A stretch of DNA of 64,000 nucleotides from Neokomagataea anthophila (lineage in GTDB: Bacteria; Pseudomonadota; Alphaproteobacteria; Acetobacterales; Acetobacteraceae), in NCBI RefSeq assembly GCF_018122595.1, contig NZ_JAGRQH010000003.1, positions 345,569-409,568 of the forward strand, written 5' to 3'. The notes beneath the pieces are model-generated. The model was not told the DNA's origin, made no database searches, and saw only the letters and a program-made list of their open reading frames with translations. Both the position numbers and the translations under genes were made by a program. Numbering within the stretch: position 1 is the first letter of the stretch; the number at the start of each line of letters is the position of its first letter. Shown here one piece after another: positions 62,910-64,000 of the stretch.

Positions 62910-63938
62910 ATGGGCCTCAAACACCCTAAATATAAAGTTGCTGTCATCCAGTCCGCTCCTGCGTTTCTTGATCTTGATGCCAGTATCGATAAGACAATTA
63001 CACTCATTAAAGAAGCTGCCAATAATGGAGCGTCTTTAGTAGCATTTCCTGAAACTTTTATTCCTGGGTATCCTTGGCACATTTGGTTGGATAGCCCAGC
63101 ATGGTCCATGGGAAAAGGTTACACATCTCGATATTTCGATAATTCTCTAGCTTACAACAGCCCAGAAGCAGACCGCTTGCGTGCCGCTGTAAAAGAAGTC
63201 GGCATCACAGCTGTTCTGGGCCTATCAGAGCGCTATGAAGGCTCACTCTACATCGCTCAGTGGATTTTAAACCCAGAGGGTGAAACCGTCTCAACACGCC
63301 GCAAGCTACGCGCCACCTTCTGTGAAAGAACAGTTTACGGCGAAGGGGATGGCAGTGACCTCGCAGTACATGACCTGCCCGGCCTCGGGCGTGTTGGAGC
63401 ACTATGTTGCTGGGAACATCTTCAACCACTCAGCAAATACGCTATGTTCGCACAAAATGAACAGGTCCATATTGCAGCTTGGCCCAGCTTCTCAACTTAT
63501 CAACCTACGGCCTATGCACTAGGCGGGGAAGTCAACACGGCTGCAGCGCGCATCTATGCTGTAGAGGGCGGATGTTTTGTTCTTTCCCCTTGCGCCACAG
63601 TCTCACAAGAAATGATTGATCAATTGTGCGACACGCCTAACAAACATGAACTTATCCAAACCGGTGGTGGATATGCTCGCATTTACGGCCCAGACGGACG
63701 GGATCTCGCTACTCCCCTTTCGCCTGAAGAAGAAGGCATTCTTTACGCTGACATCGACCTAGCCGCTATTCCAATGGCTAAAGCCGCAGCAGACCCTATC
63801 GGACATTATTCACGACCCGATGTCACGCGTTTGTTATTTAACCCCCATAAAGCGCAACGCATCGAATACGTTCAACAAGCTGACACTGAAATCCAAAATA
63901 TTTCTCTAGTTACCGTACCCAACCGAGACGAAAGCTAA
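62910..63938 (+). CDS. Nitrilase (carbon-nitrogen hydrolase family)
   Basis: A 342-residue enzyme of the nitrilase branch. Catalytic residues are in place: Glu48 (AFPETFIPGYPWH), Lys132 (STRRKLRATFCERTVYGEGDG) and Cys167 (GALCCWEHLQPLSKYAMF). The PGYPW and CWEHLQP motifs are characteristic of true nitrilases that turn nitriles into carboxylic acids and ammonia. The usual HRKLKPT is RRKLRAT here. ATG at 62910 has GGAG 6 bases upstream. Probably controlled by the AraC-family gene before it. Aliphatic, aromatic or arylaceto-nitrile preference cannot be told. Confidence 0.9.
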   Translation: MGLKHPKYKVAVIQSAPAFLDLDASIDKTITLIKEAANNGASLVAFPETFIPGYPWHIWLDSPAWSMGKGYTSRYFDNSLAYNSPEADRLRAAVKEVGITAVLGLSERYEGSLYIAQWILNPEGETVSTRRKLRATFCERTVYGEGDGSDLAVHDLPGLGRVGALCCWEHLQPLSKYAMFAQNEQVHIAAWPSFSTYQPTAYALGGEVNTAAARIYAVEGGCFVLSPCATVSQEMIDQLCDTPNKHELIQTGGGYARIYGPDGRDLATPLSPEEEGILYADIDLAAIPMAKAAADPIGHYSRPDVTRLLFNPHKAQRIEYVQQADTEIQNISLVTVPNRDES

Positions 63939-64000
63939 TACATAATGACGTGCCCCCCAACGTGTTACCGCTGGAAAGTAGAGATTTCTCTTTTATGGTG
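63939..64000. other. End of window, no gene seen
   Basis: The last 62 bases after the nitrilase stop hold no recognisable gene start or terminator. Confidence 0.4.

Noticed and set aside
1..64000. CRISPR arrays, rRNA operon, complete prophage or transposon
   Set aside because: No regularly spaced repeats, rRNA-like stretches, phage structural genes or intact transposase genes were found on either strand.

Overview
The window looks like chromosomal DNA of an acetic acid bacterium (Acetobacteraceae, close to Acetobacter or a relative). Grounds: the alphaproteobacterial order hisB-DUF2628-hisH-hisA-hisF-hisE-HIT, a YqjD/YqjE-type membrane pair, a Hint-domain surface protein next to a glycosyltransferase, folate-independent methionine synthase genes and moderate G+C. 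This is inference from gene content; there is no rRNA. There are two tRNA genes, no CRISPR array and no intact insertion sequence.

Region 1 (1-20355) is a catabolic island around a divergent promoter region near 13360-13574. Leftward (minus strand): aldehyde dehydrogenase, M20 amidohydrolase, tartrate/D-malate-type dehydrogenase, TonB-dependent receptor, HAD hydrolase, a complete family-5 (peptide/opine type) ABC importer with a fused double ATPase, and a succinate-semialdehyde dehydrogenase cut by the window edge. Rightward: class III aminotransferase, MFS carrier, two DAO-family FAD oxidoreductases and a small cupin, with a second HAD gene on the opposite strand. Together they suggest uptake of an amine or N-acyl/peptidyl-amine, release of the amine, deamination to an aldehyde and oxidation towards succinate. 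A wrecked papain-like peptidase gene and tRNA-Glu(CUC) close the island.

Region 2 (21079-36090) is mostly housekeeping: the histidine genes (with hisA fused behind a GNAT acetyltransferase), nitroreductase, UbiH-type hydroxylase, quinone-reductase-like dehydrogenase, an AT-rich glycosyltransferase plus POT peptide carrier, a DnaJ/CbpA chaperone with a small translationally coupled protein, a DUF1656-HlyD-OMF efflux set lacking its FUSC pump, and YqjE/YqjD-like membrane proteins.

Region 3 (36168-44428) holds the oddest genes. An intact polyamine-type ABC ATPase homologue has lost nearly every catalytic motif and is followed by a PotD-like binding protein and a very short permease-like protein. 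Then come YcgN, a YgjP-like metallopeptidase, tRNA-Leu(UAA) with an integrase remnant at its 3' end, and a Hint-domain surface protein sharing an unnamed 'GWAR' domain with the adjacent glycosyltransferase.

Region 4 (44775-58237) is a MacAB/TolC-like export operon (adaptor, ATPase, three large FtsX-type permeases, TolC) divergent from a two-component system. Its NtrC-like regulator has a decayed AAA+ domain, and tandem 16-bp inverted repeats lie between the two units.

Region 5 (58572-63938) carries mesX-mesD (oxygen-dependent, folate-independent methionine synthesis) with a perfect MetR-type box upstream and a MetR-like LysR gene downstream, then an AraC-family regulator and a nitrilase.
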